Below are positions 35,332-47,699 of a stretch of DNA of 64,000 nt, piece by piece. The notes below the pieces were generated by a model that saw only the letters and a list, made by a program, of their open reading frames with translations, was not told where the DNA came from and did no database searches. Source of the stretch: Euwallacea fornicatus (Eukaryota; Arthropoda; Insecta; Coleoptera; Curculionidae). Each line of letters begins with the position of its first letter. Positions within the stretch are counted from its first letter, which is position 1. The position numbers were made by a program, and so were the translations under genes. The stretch lies in the NCBI RefSeq assembly GCF_040115645.1, contig NC_089569.1, positions 2,046,001 through 2,110,000 of the forward strand, read 5' to 3'.

Positions 35332-38300
35332 TTACGCCACTGTCATATTATTGACAGCGTTTTGCCATTTTTCCTTGTGCTGGTCGAGCCCAAAGGCCGA
35401 GTCGTAGTTGCCTTTGGTGATGAAAAGCCGCTTAAAATGGGGAGTGCAATAGAGCAGACCCTGGTTGTATGAGTAGGAATCCATCCTGGGAAAACAAATG
35501 ACTGACTGCCGTCAAATTGCAACGTGAAAAACTGTACGTAATGGCCTTGTTTAACAAATGAACTTTTCAAGATGGCGATTTAAAAAAGTTTCAATGTTAC
35601 CTTAATATGCAGGAACATTCCATGCACTTGAAGCAGCTCTTGTGGTAAATATTGCCATGAATGGATATTTTTTCCAGAGGATAGACCTTGTCGTTGCAGC
35701 TCTGACATGTTTCGGTTATAGCAGCCGAAATTTCCTTTATTAAAAAAGCCTCAGTTTTTAAGCATTTCGTGAGCCGACCGGCGTCTTTCTGTGTTTGTCT
35801 TTTGCGCAATAATAAAAGGTAACTTTGGCGGAAGATAAATAATTTATTAAAATCAATCCTTCAACAGTTGAAAAAATTGGCACAATAATTCGCTAAGAAC
35901 GTCAATAATAAAAGTAACTCTAAAGGCGACTTATATTTTAAAGGAAGCTACAAATATAACAAACTTCGTTAAAAGTTTATATAAAAGTTCCGATAAAAAC
36001 GACTAGACTGGTGAACGAATTAAAAGTATATAATATATCAATACAATACAAAGAGAACGTAACAGAAGCATAGACATAGAAAACTTTAACTTCAAGATGA
36101 ACTTAAGGATATAATAGAGTGCGCTTAACTCACAGCTTAATAAATATCAGAAAACATTTAACATAAACCTTTGAACATTGCGAATTAACAACAACTACTA
36201 CATTAAATATGAATAAACATAACTGAAAAATTATGTGTGGAAATACGAAACCGCATTCCAATTTCAAATTATGAGTTTCCTACTGTCAAATTTAATTCAT
36301 AGATGTCACCAGTAATACGCATCACTCAGGCCATCTTTGAATAGCATTTTTCAGCGGCGTTAGAGCAAGTAAAAAGTAGAAAATCTAGTAATATAAATAA
36401 GGAAAAATGAATAATGGTAATATGGTATTAGTAACATCAAAAATACAAAATCACCTGCAATTCGCAGGCTTCGTCGTCAGATGACGAGGAACACTAGTCA
36501 TTTCTGTTTTTTTAACAACAGCGCCACTTTTCGATTCGTAAGATATCCAGTCGAGATAAGATATTCGACTGGTAAATTACCAGTTTTGAGATAATTTAAG
36601 AAACAGAAGAAAAAAAGTTACTTTCCAATCCTTGTCATATTCTTAAAGCTGAACATTTCTTACAACGCTTAGAAACAGATCAATATAACGTCTCTAGATT
36701 CACCAATTTCATACACCCTTAAATCTTGCTCTAATTTAGTACCTCACCTGCGGCAAAATAGTCCTATAAAACTCACTAAACGTATAAAAGAAATAACTGC
36801 ATATTATGTTTATATCTATTGCTTCTCCATACTCTATATACATTATTAATAGACCCCTCAAGATGGTGAAAATTTTATGTTAAGGTTGAGATACACACAA
36901 AAGAGATTTAATACACAATAAAAAAAACATACCAAAAACGAAATTTAATTTTGTCATTGATACTTATCATAAAAACATCGAGATGTGATTGGTGTTTTAT
37001 TATTTCGGGGAGGACGAGAAGTGATATTTTTTCCTTAAGGAACTTCTGCGTTTCACTGCAAAAATAATTGATTAAACTATATTATATACACACTGATAAT
37101 CGGACATAAAAGGGAAGCTGCATGCGTCTAAAGGCACACTTAAAATCCAAACAAAACGGAAAAGACAAACACAAAAAGGCGCCTAAAAACAGAGGTAAAA
37201 ATAACTAAAAAATTACCAAAAAGGGCTGCACAGGTAAAAAAAAAGAGACATGCATTCGACACAAATAACTTACCACGAAGCGATTGGGCTTCACTCTTGG
37301 CGATTTGGGAGACCCATTACTTGAGTCTCTCATTTGTTCAAACTTGGCTCTTATTCTGAAGTAAATGGACCAAATTGTCTTGGAAATCGCAAAATACAAC
37401 AAAAATAATAAAACTTACACCCTCGTAGACTCAACTTGCGACTGCTCCTCCCCAAACTCTTCCGCTACATTCACAGAACTCTGCTCCTTCTTGATTTCAT
37501 TCGCCTCCCATTTCTCGAATTTAGCCCTCAACTGTTTCGCCCTGGCGGCTTTTTGCGCCTATAAAACTCTATTTATTTTCCCCTTCACTACTTTTCAACG
37601 TTCCTCACTTCAATAAGATCCTCAGGCAGCTTTCCAGTCTGGTCAGTTTCGTCCTCATCTTCTTCCTCATATTCTGAAGATTCCTCCTCCTCGTCGCTCC
37701 GAGATTCAGGCCTTGCAGGCTCAGGGGGGGGAGTGAAACATTTCAACGGTTTGGGGCCTGTTTTTTTTTTATACTAACCTTAACAACCAAAATGAATGAT
37801 GAAATTAGATTACCTAAAATTTCAGGCTCTTTAGAAAGATTCTCCTCCATCTGCCTGAATTTGTTGAGCATTTTGGAAGCGGTATGAGACTCTTGGGCCA
37901 CTTTGGAGTCATCGATATATTCTTCAGATCGCACTACCTCAGGATCACGGTAAATTTCACGGTCTGGTGTGTCGCTCTGTGAGAAAAGAATAAAAATTTA
38001 AGCATAATTTGATTGTAGTAAAATATTTCACTGTCAACTAAAATTTTGGGTTTTTTTAAAAAGTTAATAAACAAACAACAACACTGGGCGTATGTTAAAG
38101 ATATTGGAGGCTGCACACAAGTAGTGTATTTAACCTTGACTTGAGAGGGGTCTCTAGGTGGGGTTATCCGGAACTGCCGCTTTTCCTTCTTGGGTTCTTT
38201 GTAGGTTTCAAAGAATTTAAACCGCTCCTGTATCTCCGCAGTTCGCACCTCAATTTCTTCCACCTGTTCAGTAGACTTAACGGTATCTTCTTTGCTCGTT

Positions 38301-41300
38301 TTTTCCAGGTATGCCTGTATAAAAACACGTTGGCGAAACTGACATTCAAGAGGCAAACAACCATTTTTAAAGGGAATTATCACGTAAAAATAAATATTTG
38401 CATTAACTTACTTCTCTGGCCTTTTTAACTTCTAATTTTGGGGGAGTCACCGGAGAAATTTGGGGTGGTTTTGACGCACTAGCGTCTAATTCTAGGAACA
38501 TTGACCTGGACTTTTTGCTTATTTCTGAAACAGCACGTCAATAGATTCAACTTTAAAAATTTCTTTTGCCGGTAATCTTACCGCTTTCGTACACTTCCTC
38601 CTCCTCGTTCCTGTTGTCCCGATTAAGCCTGTCGTTAGCCACCTCCCCCTTCTCAAATCTCTCCTTGATTGATTTCGTATCACAGACCTCAATTTCCTCC
38701 GAGAGATTTTTCCTTAGATTTGCGCTTGAATCGCTCTGCATCACCGCTTGCTGGTAGGCCTCTTTCATCTTCTCCTGTTTACCCTGAGAAATGAAATATT
38801 CTTTTAAATTATTTTAGAAATATCCAACAAAGTTTCACCATAAACAGCCGAGTCCTAATATTCTGTATCTCCTGTTTAGTCTCTTCTCTCCTTTCTTCTC
38901 GGGCGTGGTCGCCCTGCTCCCATCTTTTTTTCACATCGGACATTCCGGTGAAATGAAAGGGTTTTTCTTTTTGTACTTTTCTCGCTCTGAAAGACCCAAA
39001 ACGTATATGGATTGATGAAGTTAACGTCAATTTTCCGCAATGAACTAAATATGATTACTTTTTTCACCCATCACTCCATGTCCTTTTACGTACATTCACT
39101 TAGACATGTGATCATCATTGAGGATGATCCTCTCCACACTACATACCTCACCAGATCTGGATCCTCGCCCTCAGGCACCCCCTCCTCCTCCTCTTCCGAC
39201 TCGGACTCCTCAATAGGGACCCCATCTAATGCCTCGTTAGACACCCCAATGTCCATGCCGTGTTTCTGAAACCTAAAACTCAAACCTAACCACAATATCT
39301 AAACAATTTTCGAATCACGCACTTCGCCAATTTGGACAAAATACTGGGAGATCGCTCCACTTTGCCTGAGGCCCTCTCAATGTCGGTTGTTTCGGTGTGC
39401 TGCGATTGAAAATGCTCGAAGTGCTGGAATCGTTCTTTGACGTTGAGACTTTGCAGTTCTTCCAGGCCCAAATCCGGCTTGTCGCTAGCTGTAAATATTC
39501 GCAAAATTTAGCCATATTTCACATGCTTTGATGCTCCGATGGTTAGTAGGCACGATTGGGTTTACACATTGAAAGTTAAATCCAAGGGGAAATAAAGTAA
39601 TAAATCTTGTGTTAATAAATTCACACCCAAAATACAAATAGTCTACCTCTGACTACGCCAGGAGGTAATTCTTGGGGTTCATTCTCGCGAATTATTAGCT
39701 CGGGCTTTCTAGGTTTCGCTGTGAACAATGTCAAAATAGATACTTTTCTTAGAAAACTTAAAAAAAATACTTACGAGAAGGGTCCTCTTCGACTGCTTTA
39801 GGCGCGAATAATGCTTTGAAATGGGGCTTACAATACAGATGACCATCATTGCTCTCGTAAGTGTCTACTCTGAAATACACCAATTTTTGGTAACAAAAGT
39901 TAAATAGGACTAGAAATCATGCAGACTTACGTTAATTGTTTGCTGCACTCAGTACAACGGAAGCACTTCTGATGCCACACCGCCTTCTCGGCTTTAATTT
40001 GCTCCATTTGGAACACTTGCTTGCCGCAAGCCCTGCAGTTTGATGGGAGTTCGATTTGAGCGCCCTAAAACAGATAAATATAACTCCCAAATGAATGTTG
40101 AACATCAGGAGCCCGACACGACACTCGGGGGAGTAGAATGTTCCCTCGGAAATGACGTCTCAAAACAGCGTTCCTATATTAAAGTTTGGCAAAATCACAT
40201 CATTTCCACGGCATTTCCCGGAGCGTAACATGATCGGAATGGGGCAGACGTTATGTGTGAGTTTTATGAATGCTTTCTTACATTGCTGAACTTCTCCTGA
40301 GCCTTAGTGGAGTCTGAGGACCTGACATGTAGCACGTTCTTCTTCTGGAGCGCATCAAACTTGGAGAAGCTCGATTTCTACAAAAAAATCGAGGTAAATT
40401 ACTTAAGGTGTCCTATTAAAGTCTTGAACAAACACCAAAAAATCCTTCACCCCTTTAAACTGTTCAATAATATTAGTGTTTGTAATAATTTGAAGGTCGA
40501 CAAAGCTGCTAAATCTTAACAAAACACACGAAGTTTACAAACCTATATCTGTACACTTACCGAATTCGGGTTTTTGAAGCGGCAACTACTATTGTTAGTC
40601 CCGAGGCTGCTAAACCTTTCTTTCTACATTTTGGCATACATACAACAAAACGAAAACATGCAAATACTTTAGGTGTTAGTGGTTATAAAGGGGACTAACA
40701 ATAAATTTATTTGAGGCTAAAAAAGCGATATGAAGCCCTGCAGATCATGGAAAAGCAGTAGTGAACACCCCTGTTCGGTAAAGAATTTCTCAATATTAAC
40801 GTTTAATGTAACATGGCTCTACCGAGGTTGTCCATTGATGGCTTTCCGTTCCTAACGTGTAAACCGTGGTATGAACAATTCGCTACACTGCAAATTTCAC
40901 TTAAACAACAAATTTTTCGATAAGTTATTTTGAAAACAAATCAAGAATTTTTAAGCGATTGCGGTTTATGATGAGGGAGTTTTCGTACATTTTCGAGTTA
41001 GCACGAATGAATTTCAACTGCAAATTAATAAGTTAGAGGAGAATTGCGAATTTTTTCTTTTTTTAAGAATATTCAACACTGCTTCCAACCCTGCTCCTAG
41101 TGTTATTAGTAGAATATACTTACCAAGGTCCTTACTGACACTCCTGAAAATACGTTATCGATGTGGTTATTGTTAGAATTATTGACCACGTCCGTCAGCG
41201 ATTTAGTGCGCTACAAAAATTCGAATTAAGCGGTTTTAACGATGCGGCACATATTTCAGGCATGAGCGATTAACGTTAAGTAAGCAAAGGAAAAATGCCT

Positions 41301-44300
41301 CCGGCATCGAAGATCAATTCCGGTGGCATTTTACACGGTTGCAGTGCATAATCTTACCGTTCGATCAATGTTCTTTCGGTTATTCCTATCCTTTTCTAAT
41401 TTTGTTAAATCGCCAAACGATCTACACTAATAAAACAGAGAAAAAGCTGTTATTAGCAAAACGAGTCCTGGTCATGCATTTATCTAAATTTTGAAATTGC
41501 TCTTGTAGGTGTACTCTTGCGAACAGCAATTCAAGCTTCTATTGAAATTGAAGGGTTTTAAATAAACAAATTCTTACCAAATTTTTGACGCTAACATTGT
41601 AAATATACTCCCCATCTACGGTTCCGTTTGGGGTCTAAAATTACATTAGTGCAATCAACGGTAAAATCCAAGGGAAGTTATTGGGTAAAAACGGGCAAAA
41701 TGCAAACAAAACTGTTAAAAACGAAACAACAACAAAAAAAAAAGCTAAAATAAACAAAACTTACAACCGATATGTTCTCTTTTTCTTCTTTTCGGGTCTT
41801 TTTCACTTTTTTCTTTTTTATCGACATGGACACCTCGCCGGGTGCGGACGACTCTACTATAGTCTCAGTATATTCGGTGCTCTAAGAAAAAAACCGATAA
41901 AAAATAAAATCAAATCAAAAAAGGGTATATTGAGTTTAACCGTAACCACAGGGCAATGACCTAGAAGAATTGGATGTTGCATTGTTTTTACAATTTTCTC
42001 AGCAAATGAACACATGACTCATCTTTACGACAAAATTACGTCATAGGGATGCTAATATTTGATAGCCTTTGGGGCAAAACAGTTGCTCATTTTTAGTGGA
42101 ATACTCTCAATGACGTAGAAGCAGTAGACATAGCAAACAAATGCCGGCATTTCGCCCAAATTCGTCCAATTTCTTGCATAGCACGCCACTGAGTAGTAAG
42201 GTTCTTGTGACATATATATACAGGGTGAGTCGGGAGGATCGTGCCAAACTTCAAAAGCGTGTTGTACATGAAAAATAAATGTAAAAAAGCTCAAATGTTG
42301 TTATCCGATTCTCGTTTGTTTACAAGTTATAGCGTAAATAAAATTAAAACATAAAATTTAAAAAAATTATAAATTTCTTAAGAAATTCCATAAATGAACG
42401 TTTGGATATCATAGTAAATTTTCAAAAATATTGCCATTAACTTCTAAACATTTTCGGCTACGTCTATGAAGAGCATTCGTTGCGCTCCTGATTGTTTCAT
42501 GTTTTTCTTTAATAGCAGCTGCAGCATTTCTAATGCGTCGAATTAGTGCATCTTGAGTGCCCACTTTTACTCTGTACACTTCAGTTTTAAACCAACCCCA
42601 CAAGCAATAGTCTAGTGGTGTGAGGTCTGGAGACTTTGGAGGCCAACTAATAGGGTCACCACGACCAATCCAACGTCCAGGAAAGGTACGTTTATGGTAA
42701 ATAGAATCCTAGTTAAAACATTTTATTTACGCTATAACTTGTAAACAAACGAAAATCGGATAACAACACTTGAGTTTTTTTACATTTATTTTTCATGTAC
42801 AACACGCTCCTGAAGTTTGGCACGATCCTCCCGACTCACCCTGTATATAGGGTATTAGTGTGATTATATCGTAAACTTCAGGGGCAGACTTCTCTCAATA
42901 AGTGAAAAAAACTATAAAAATCGATCCTACATGCTACCGTCCATCTGGATCATTGGCCCAAGGTCTATTATATTTGTCAAAATGGTTCCTGGGGATGCCG
43001 TCAGTGTCAGAGCATATATAGATGTGAAACAATGACAGTGACGCTAGCGCTGCTCCCAGCGGCTATTTAGTCAAATTTGTAAAGAAATCTGACAACTCGA
43101 CTTATTTATGCAAAATAAATAACAATATAAAAGGAGCGCTAAAAACGATTTCATGCATTAACACCACGTCCAAACCCTCCTACTTACTGTCAGCCATGTC
43201 AATCAACTTACGTCATCATCTACATTTCCCATTTTCCCTTCCTGCCCCTCTGCCCCTCCCTCGAATTTGGTCTTAATTTGATTAATGAGGGTGGCACTCT
43301 TGCTCTCTGAGGTCTTCCTCACTAAACCCACCACCTCAGTTTTGCTACTCTGAAACTGATTTTTCAGCTGTTTAACTATCTCTGGCGGAACAGTTTCCGT
43401 GTCCTTTTCCCTGTTACTAATCACCTCACTCTTGGACCTCTTGGTCAAAACTTCAGTATACTTCTCGCAGTAATTCGAACTAGTTTCAGACTTGTGGTGG
43501 TGGATGAGTTCTTTGTAAGTTTCACTTGTGAATTTTGAGTTCGCTTCGTTTGTTATTGTGCGGTTGCTGACTTCTTCAGTCTTAGCCTCGTTATTCGCTT
43601 TAAAGCTGTCAGAGACCTCCTTCTCGTTCCTGATAAACTCTTCTAAACTCCCGTCATCGGTGTCGTCCAAGCTTTTAGTAGGTTCATTTTTGTTTGAGCC
43701 TTCGTTGATATTTTCGTAAATAGACTCTTTAGTAGAAATCTCTAAATGCTCATAAACACCCTCATCGGGCTCTGCTACGTTGTCAGTCTCTACCATGAGG
43801 TTTTCGTACATGTTCTCGGGAGTAGTGTTTTTGTAGAATTCCGTGTTTTCGTAGAAGTTTTCTTCGGAATTATGGCACTCTGCCATAGGATTATCTTGGG
43901 GTTTTTCCTCTTTAGGCGGAGTGATATTGGATTCATCGGAAACTGTGTTGTTCCTCTGAAAGCCTTTGAGGAAGTCTATGTTCTCTTCACTGGGAGTCAG
44001 CATTGGCGAGGTGACGGTTTGAGTGAACAATAAAGTGGATGTTTCATCGCAACTCAAAAACATTCGGTCTTTAGCCGAGCATTTCTCGGGAGATTTTTCC
44101 TCTGAGTAGTCCGTAAGACATGTGGTGGGCAGGTTCAACTTTGGAGTCTCCTTTTTCATCTCGTCAGGCCTCATCTCGACGCTCTCGTAGAGATTAGAGG
44201 CGGTTTCTTTCCCCACGTCCATTTGCTCGTACTCCTGGGGTGCGCTTAAATCTACTGTCTTATTCTCTACCATTGGAACGTAGTTTTGGTCCAAATTGTC

Positions 44301-45167
44301 AGTCTTCTCGGGAATGCATTCGTAAATTTGCTCCTCATTGAGCCCGTTGTGTCTGAGCAACGCTTTAGGCTCGTCATAGTAGTTTTCCTGCACCTCATTC
44401 TGCAAAAAGTTCTGTGTGGCTGTGATCTGCTTTTGAGGAGAAGAGATTCTCGGTAGGTTTTCGTAGGTGTCGTCGATCCCAGGAGGTTCTTCTTCCTTTT
44501 GAAGGTCGTCCTGCAATTTAGGTTAGTCAGCACACGCCACGCAAGCTGAAGTTAGCAGGCGAAAAATGAAAACAAATACACACTTGGCTCATGCAATTTT
44601 TTAGTCTGATGTTAAACTCTTCCAGCAAAGCCTCTTCCAGATCTTTTTCCTCGTCACTTACTATTCGCGATTTCTTCACTGTGTCGGCCATATCTGAAAC
44701 AAAAATGGACCTTGTATTGTAAGGGAAAGTCACCGTTGAGAAATCATAATTATTGTTACTATTGCGGTACCTAATATTGAACGCGTAGTTTATGTATAAT
44801 TTATTAAATTCATAATTCGAGAACGCCGTACCTTTACGGTGGTGGTCAAGTTTCGCAATAGTTGCGCGTTTTAACGGATTAAATGAATAATCAAGGCGAA
44901 ACTTTACGGTATTGTTAATTAGTGTACAATTTGCAAATAAAGGAGCTTAGGGTTTAATGACCATTTTAAAAATATATATACTTCCATAGGGATCAAAGTG
45001 CTCAAAGCCAATAAATAATCAGGAGCAATTACGGCCTATTATTTTCAATATTCAAATTATTTATATTACGATAACCAGTTATAATGGTTTTTGTTTTCTT
45101 TCTCCTCTTCACACGCGGTCTCACCTTGAACCCGCTTCTCGGTTATGGTGTCGTTTTTCAGTGTCAT
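35332..45167 (-). CDS. Large protein with two LIM domains, EPLIN/Xirp2-class LIM (actin-associated, inferred)
   Basis: About 25 exons: 45167-45125 (alternative start), 44693-44584, 44510-43212, 41881-41765, 41634-41578, 41426-41358, 41210-41124, 40623-40561, 40377-40282, 40064-39931, 39869-39775, 39718-39647, 39488-39323, 39272-39147, 38986-38839, 38783-38582, 38524-38412, 38314-38135, 37976-37814, 37757-37609, 37558-37419, 37354-37273, 36493-36455 (small, less sure), 35734-35601, 35485-35332. From Met at 44691 it has 1,330 residues, from 45167 1,345; the frame closes exactly. LIM1 (~642-693): CRACGKQVFQMEQI, HQKCFRCTEC, YCKPH. LIM2 (~1244-1297): CQSCNDKVYPLEKI, HKSCFKCMEC, YCTPHFKRLF, followed by GNYDSAFG..HKEKW, as after the LIM domain of LIMA1/EPLIN and Xirp2. 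The 433-residue exon is acidic and rich in YEN motifs. Between the LIMs lie Glu/Lys-rich helices with a repeated KERF-like motif. Actin association is inferred from the family. Confidence 0.85.
42221..42843 (-). mobile_element. Non-autonomous mariner-like element F, copy 2 (623 bp)
   Basis: The same ends, TA flanks (42219-42220, 42844-42845) and internal layout as copy 1 at 24360-24977, with only scattered substitutions and small indels (for example at the stem around 42681). The frame 42603-42409 is the transposase C-terminus. It sits in the intron between the 433-codon exon and the first small cassette exon of the LIM gene, in the same orientation as the gene. Confidence 0.9.
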
Positions 45168-46060
45168 TTTATACGAGGGAACGCGTAAACGCTCTTACAT
45201 GTTAATAAATCGCTAATGAGCACTAAACACGGAGAAGCTTTCGATTATTCTTCGGTAATGAGTCAGCAGCGGAAAAGTCCCTCGCTGCTGGCACCATCCA
45301 GTGGACGTTGTCCAAAGTTATTTAATAAATTACATCCTTTTAAACGTACCTCTGGTGGAATAATGGCAGCAAATTGGTACCAAAGTACCACCATAAGATT
45401 GCGTACTGCATTTCATTAAAACCGCAATAAATTGCTCACACACTTAAATGCTTAGCATGCAAGACAGTCACGCGTAATCGTAAAGTTGTTGATATTGTTG
45501 TAAAACAATGGGAGTAGTCGCTATTACTGTTAATCACACGATCTCGGATTTATTGCTGTTTGACTTCCAATTGAGTATTTGGATCATACACGAGGCATAT
45601 AAGACTGATACTTCCTGCGAAGCGCACGTCGGGATAAGAGAGAGATTGCGGACTTTTAAAGTCGAGGAACGCATCGCAAAAGGCTTCGAAACACATGAAG
45701 CTATTATCAAGATTGTAACATCTTCGGCTGCTCTATGAGGCCATTCATAAGCGTACGTCATAAGTCGTCGAACGGATGCGTCTGGAACATGTGTGCGTTC
45801 CATGGCGAAGAAAACGTTACAGAAAAATACGTCCGTACAGTCGACGGACTAATTAAGCCGTCGTGTTACGTGACCTCTGTTTCGGTTGCCCATTGTGGGG
45901 AGGGCGGCAGTCTGGACCGACGAACCGAAGGGACTGCGGTCAGCACTCCACCAAAACGGGCTTTATTTTTTTAACGGAAGGCTGCCATGCTTTAGTGTCT
46001 TCATCGTGTCATCTTGTAGCCGGAGATGCGTTACGTGGCGGCGCAATCGCCTCATACATA
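45168..46060. other. Upstream region of the LIM gene; no other gene recognised
   Basis: Presumed promoter region. 45880-46050 is GC-richer with overlapping open frames on one strand that have no recognisable domain. The left end of transposon D marks the boundary. Confidence 0.4.
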
Positions 46061-46114
46061 CAGTGGCTCAAAGTGAAAATGACGCACCCGAATTGAAATC
46101 AATGCTTATTACTA

Positions 46115-47243
46115 CGCTGACTTTCAAAAAAACCGCAACACCAAGAAGAACGCATTGTATATAGTTGAAATTTTGGTATGATTTTAGACTTGTAAAGAGA
46201 GCTTGGAGAGATTGGTCTAACGAAGGGTCAGTAAATCGTCATCGTGGTAGTGGCCGTCCAAGAATGACGCGAAGACCGGCGACTTCGTCGTTCAGCGACC
46301 GGCGCCCCGTTTGAAACAATTCCGTCTCTTGGTGCTAACTGGGTGGCCACCCTAAATCGAAGGGTCACCCTTAGTACGATGTATCGCAGAATTCGAAGTT
46401 TTGGACTAAATTCATATCGTCCTATGCGTCGGCTTCCATTATCACGAAACCACGGGGTGGCCCGACTGCAGTGGTGTCGTCTGAGACTGCAATGGGTGGA
46501 TGAGTGGAGAAGAATCGCGTTCAGTGATGAGAGCCGATTTTGTTTATGGCGATCTGATGGACGGTTACGTGCTAGAAGGCGCAGAGGAGAGCGATTAAAT
46601 TTGGACTTTTTAGAAAGGCGTCATTCTGGTTCGACACCAGGTGTCATGGTTTGGGTGCCATCCAGTATGGTAGTCGGTCTCCTCTTGTTTTCATTTATGA
46701 TAGATTAAATGCTCAGAGGTACATTAATAGTGTCTCAGAACCGGTTCTTGTTCCATACATGCACGACGATCCCGGAAGCACATTTCAACAGGGTAATGCG
46801 CGACCACATGTAGCCAACGATACTTTGAGGTATTTGGAAGCTGAAAGTTTGGATGCTTTGCCTTGGCCAGCTCGGTCTCCGGATTTATCCCCAATAGAGC
46901 ATGTATGGGATATAATGGGTCGGAGACTTCAACATTTAGCTCGCCCTTCAGAGACCATAGATGAACTCCGTGAGCAAGTGCAAATTGCCTGGGATACAAT
47001 ACCAAAGGAAAATATTGACAATTTAATTTTAAGCATGCCACGTCGCTTACAGGAATGTATTAATTTAAGAGGAGATACCACCCACCCATCATTAAATTAT
47101 TATTAAATTTTTTCACTTATTCACAATAATTTTCTTTTGATATTTTGATCGTTTTTATCTATTACCCGACCCAACGTAATGCCAGAATTTCAAACGTGTA
47201 CGATGTGTTCTTCTTGGTGTTGCGGTTTCTTTGAAAGTCAGTG
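46115..47243 (+). mobile_element. Tc1-type transposon E inserted in the left end of element D (1,129 bp)
   Basis: Ends CGCTGACTTTCAAAAAAACCGCAACACC (left) and the near-perfect inverse ending GAAAGTCAGTG (right), with TA on both sides (46113-46114, 47244-47245). The short ~35-bp inverted repeats differ from the long repeats of B, C and D, so this is a separate Tc1 lineage. It encodes one broken transposase. Confidence 0.88.
46190..47106 (+). pseudogene. Tc1 transposase of element E, inactive
   Basis: The N-terminal piece (RDWSNEGSVNRHRGSGRPRMT) is followed by stops. The frame 46343-46708 holds IAFSDESRFCLW with the first catalytic Asp. After a frameshift near 46655, frame 46651-47106 continues through FQQGNARPH to ARSPDLSPIEHVWD with the catalytic Glu. 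The second catalytic position is Gly instead of the usual Asp (QQDNARPH in relatives), so even a frame-corrected protein would be dead. Confidence 0.85.
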
Positions 47244-47699
47244 TAGATTTCCCTTTGCTTAACGATGAACTAGAGTACGATTTTTTTTTAATATTATGCT
47301 ACACCTGTTCTATAATATCCATAATTAAAAACAGCAAAAAAATCTTACAAAGCTAGGAAAAAAATTATGTTTTATTTACTGTTGAGTTATGGACTTAACG
47401 CCGTCATAAACTTATTCAATGGTCGAACCAGGATAAAGCTTTAGATTTATTAGATTTAGGTTTAAAGTGGAGCAGGGACACTAGAGTGAAATTTAACGTA
47501 CTCTTGAAGGCTTCAAGATGCCCTTTTGTGGAGCCATATGGGTTACCGATAGGGATGATGAAAATGGTATAGTAGTGTGTCACTGGCTCGCTTCCTGAGT
47601 GGTCTTTAGCAGAACAATATACTATTTTAAAAGTCCTACATACTATTATTTCATATAGCCCATTTCCCAACATTTACTTCCCAAACGAATCTCAAAATT

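Noticed and set aside
42052..42294. 80-codon minus-strand frame at the edge of element F2
   Set aside because: It crosses the element boundary, so it is a chance fusion of transposon end and host DNA; the same peptide end occurs at 24215-24433 and 24920-25174 with different continuations.
43528..44033. Plus-strand frames within the 433-codon LIM exon
   Set aside because: Antisense shadows; the minus frame is long, splice-consistent and has the repeated tyrosine motifs.
47416..47673. 85-codon minus-strand frame inside element D
   Set aside because: Lies between the left terminal repeat and the transposase end, with no homology I recognise.
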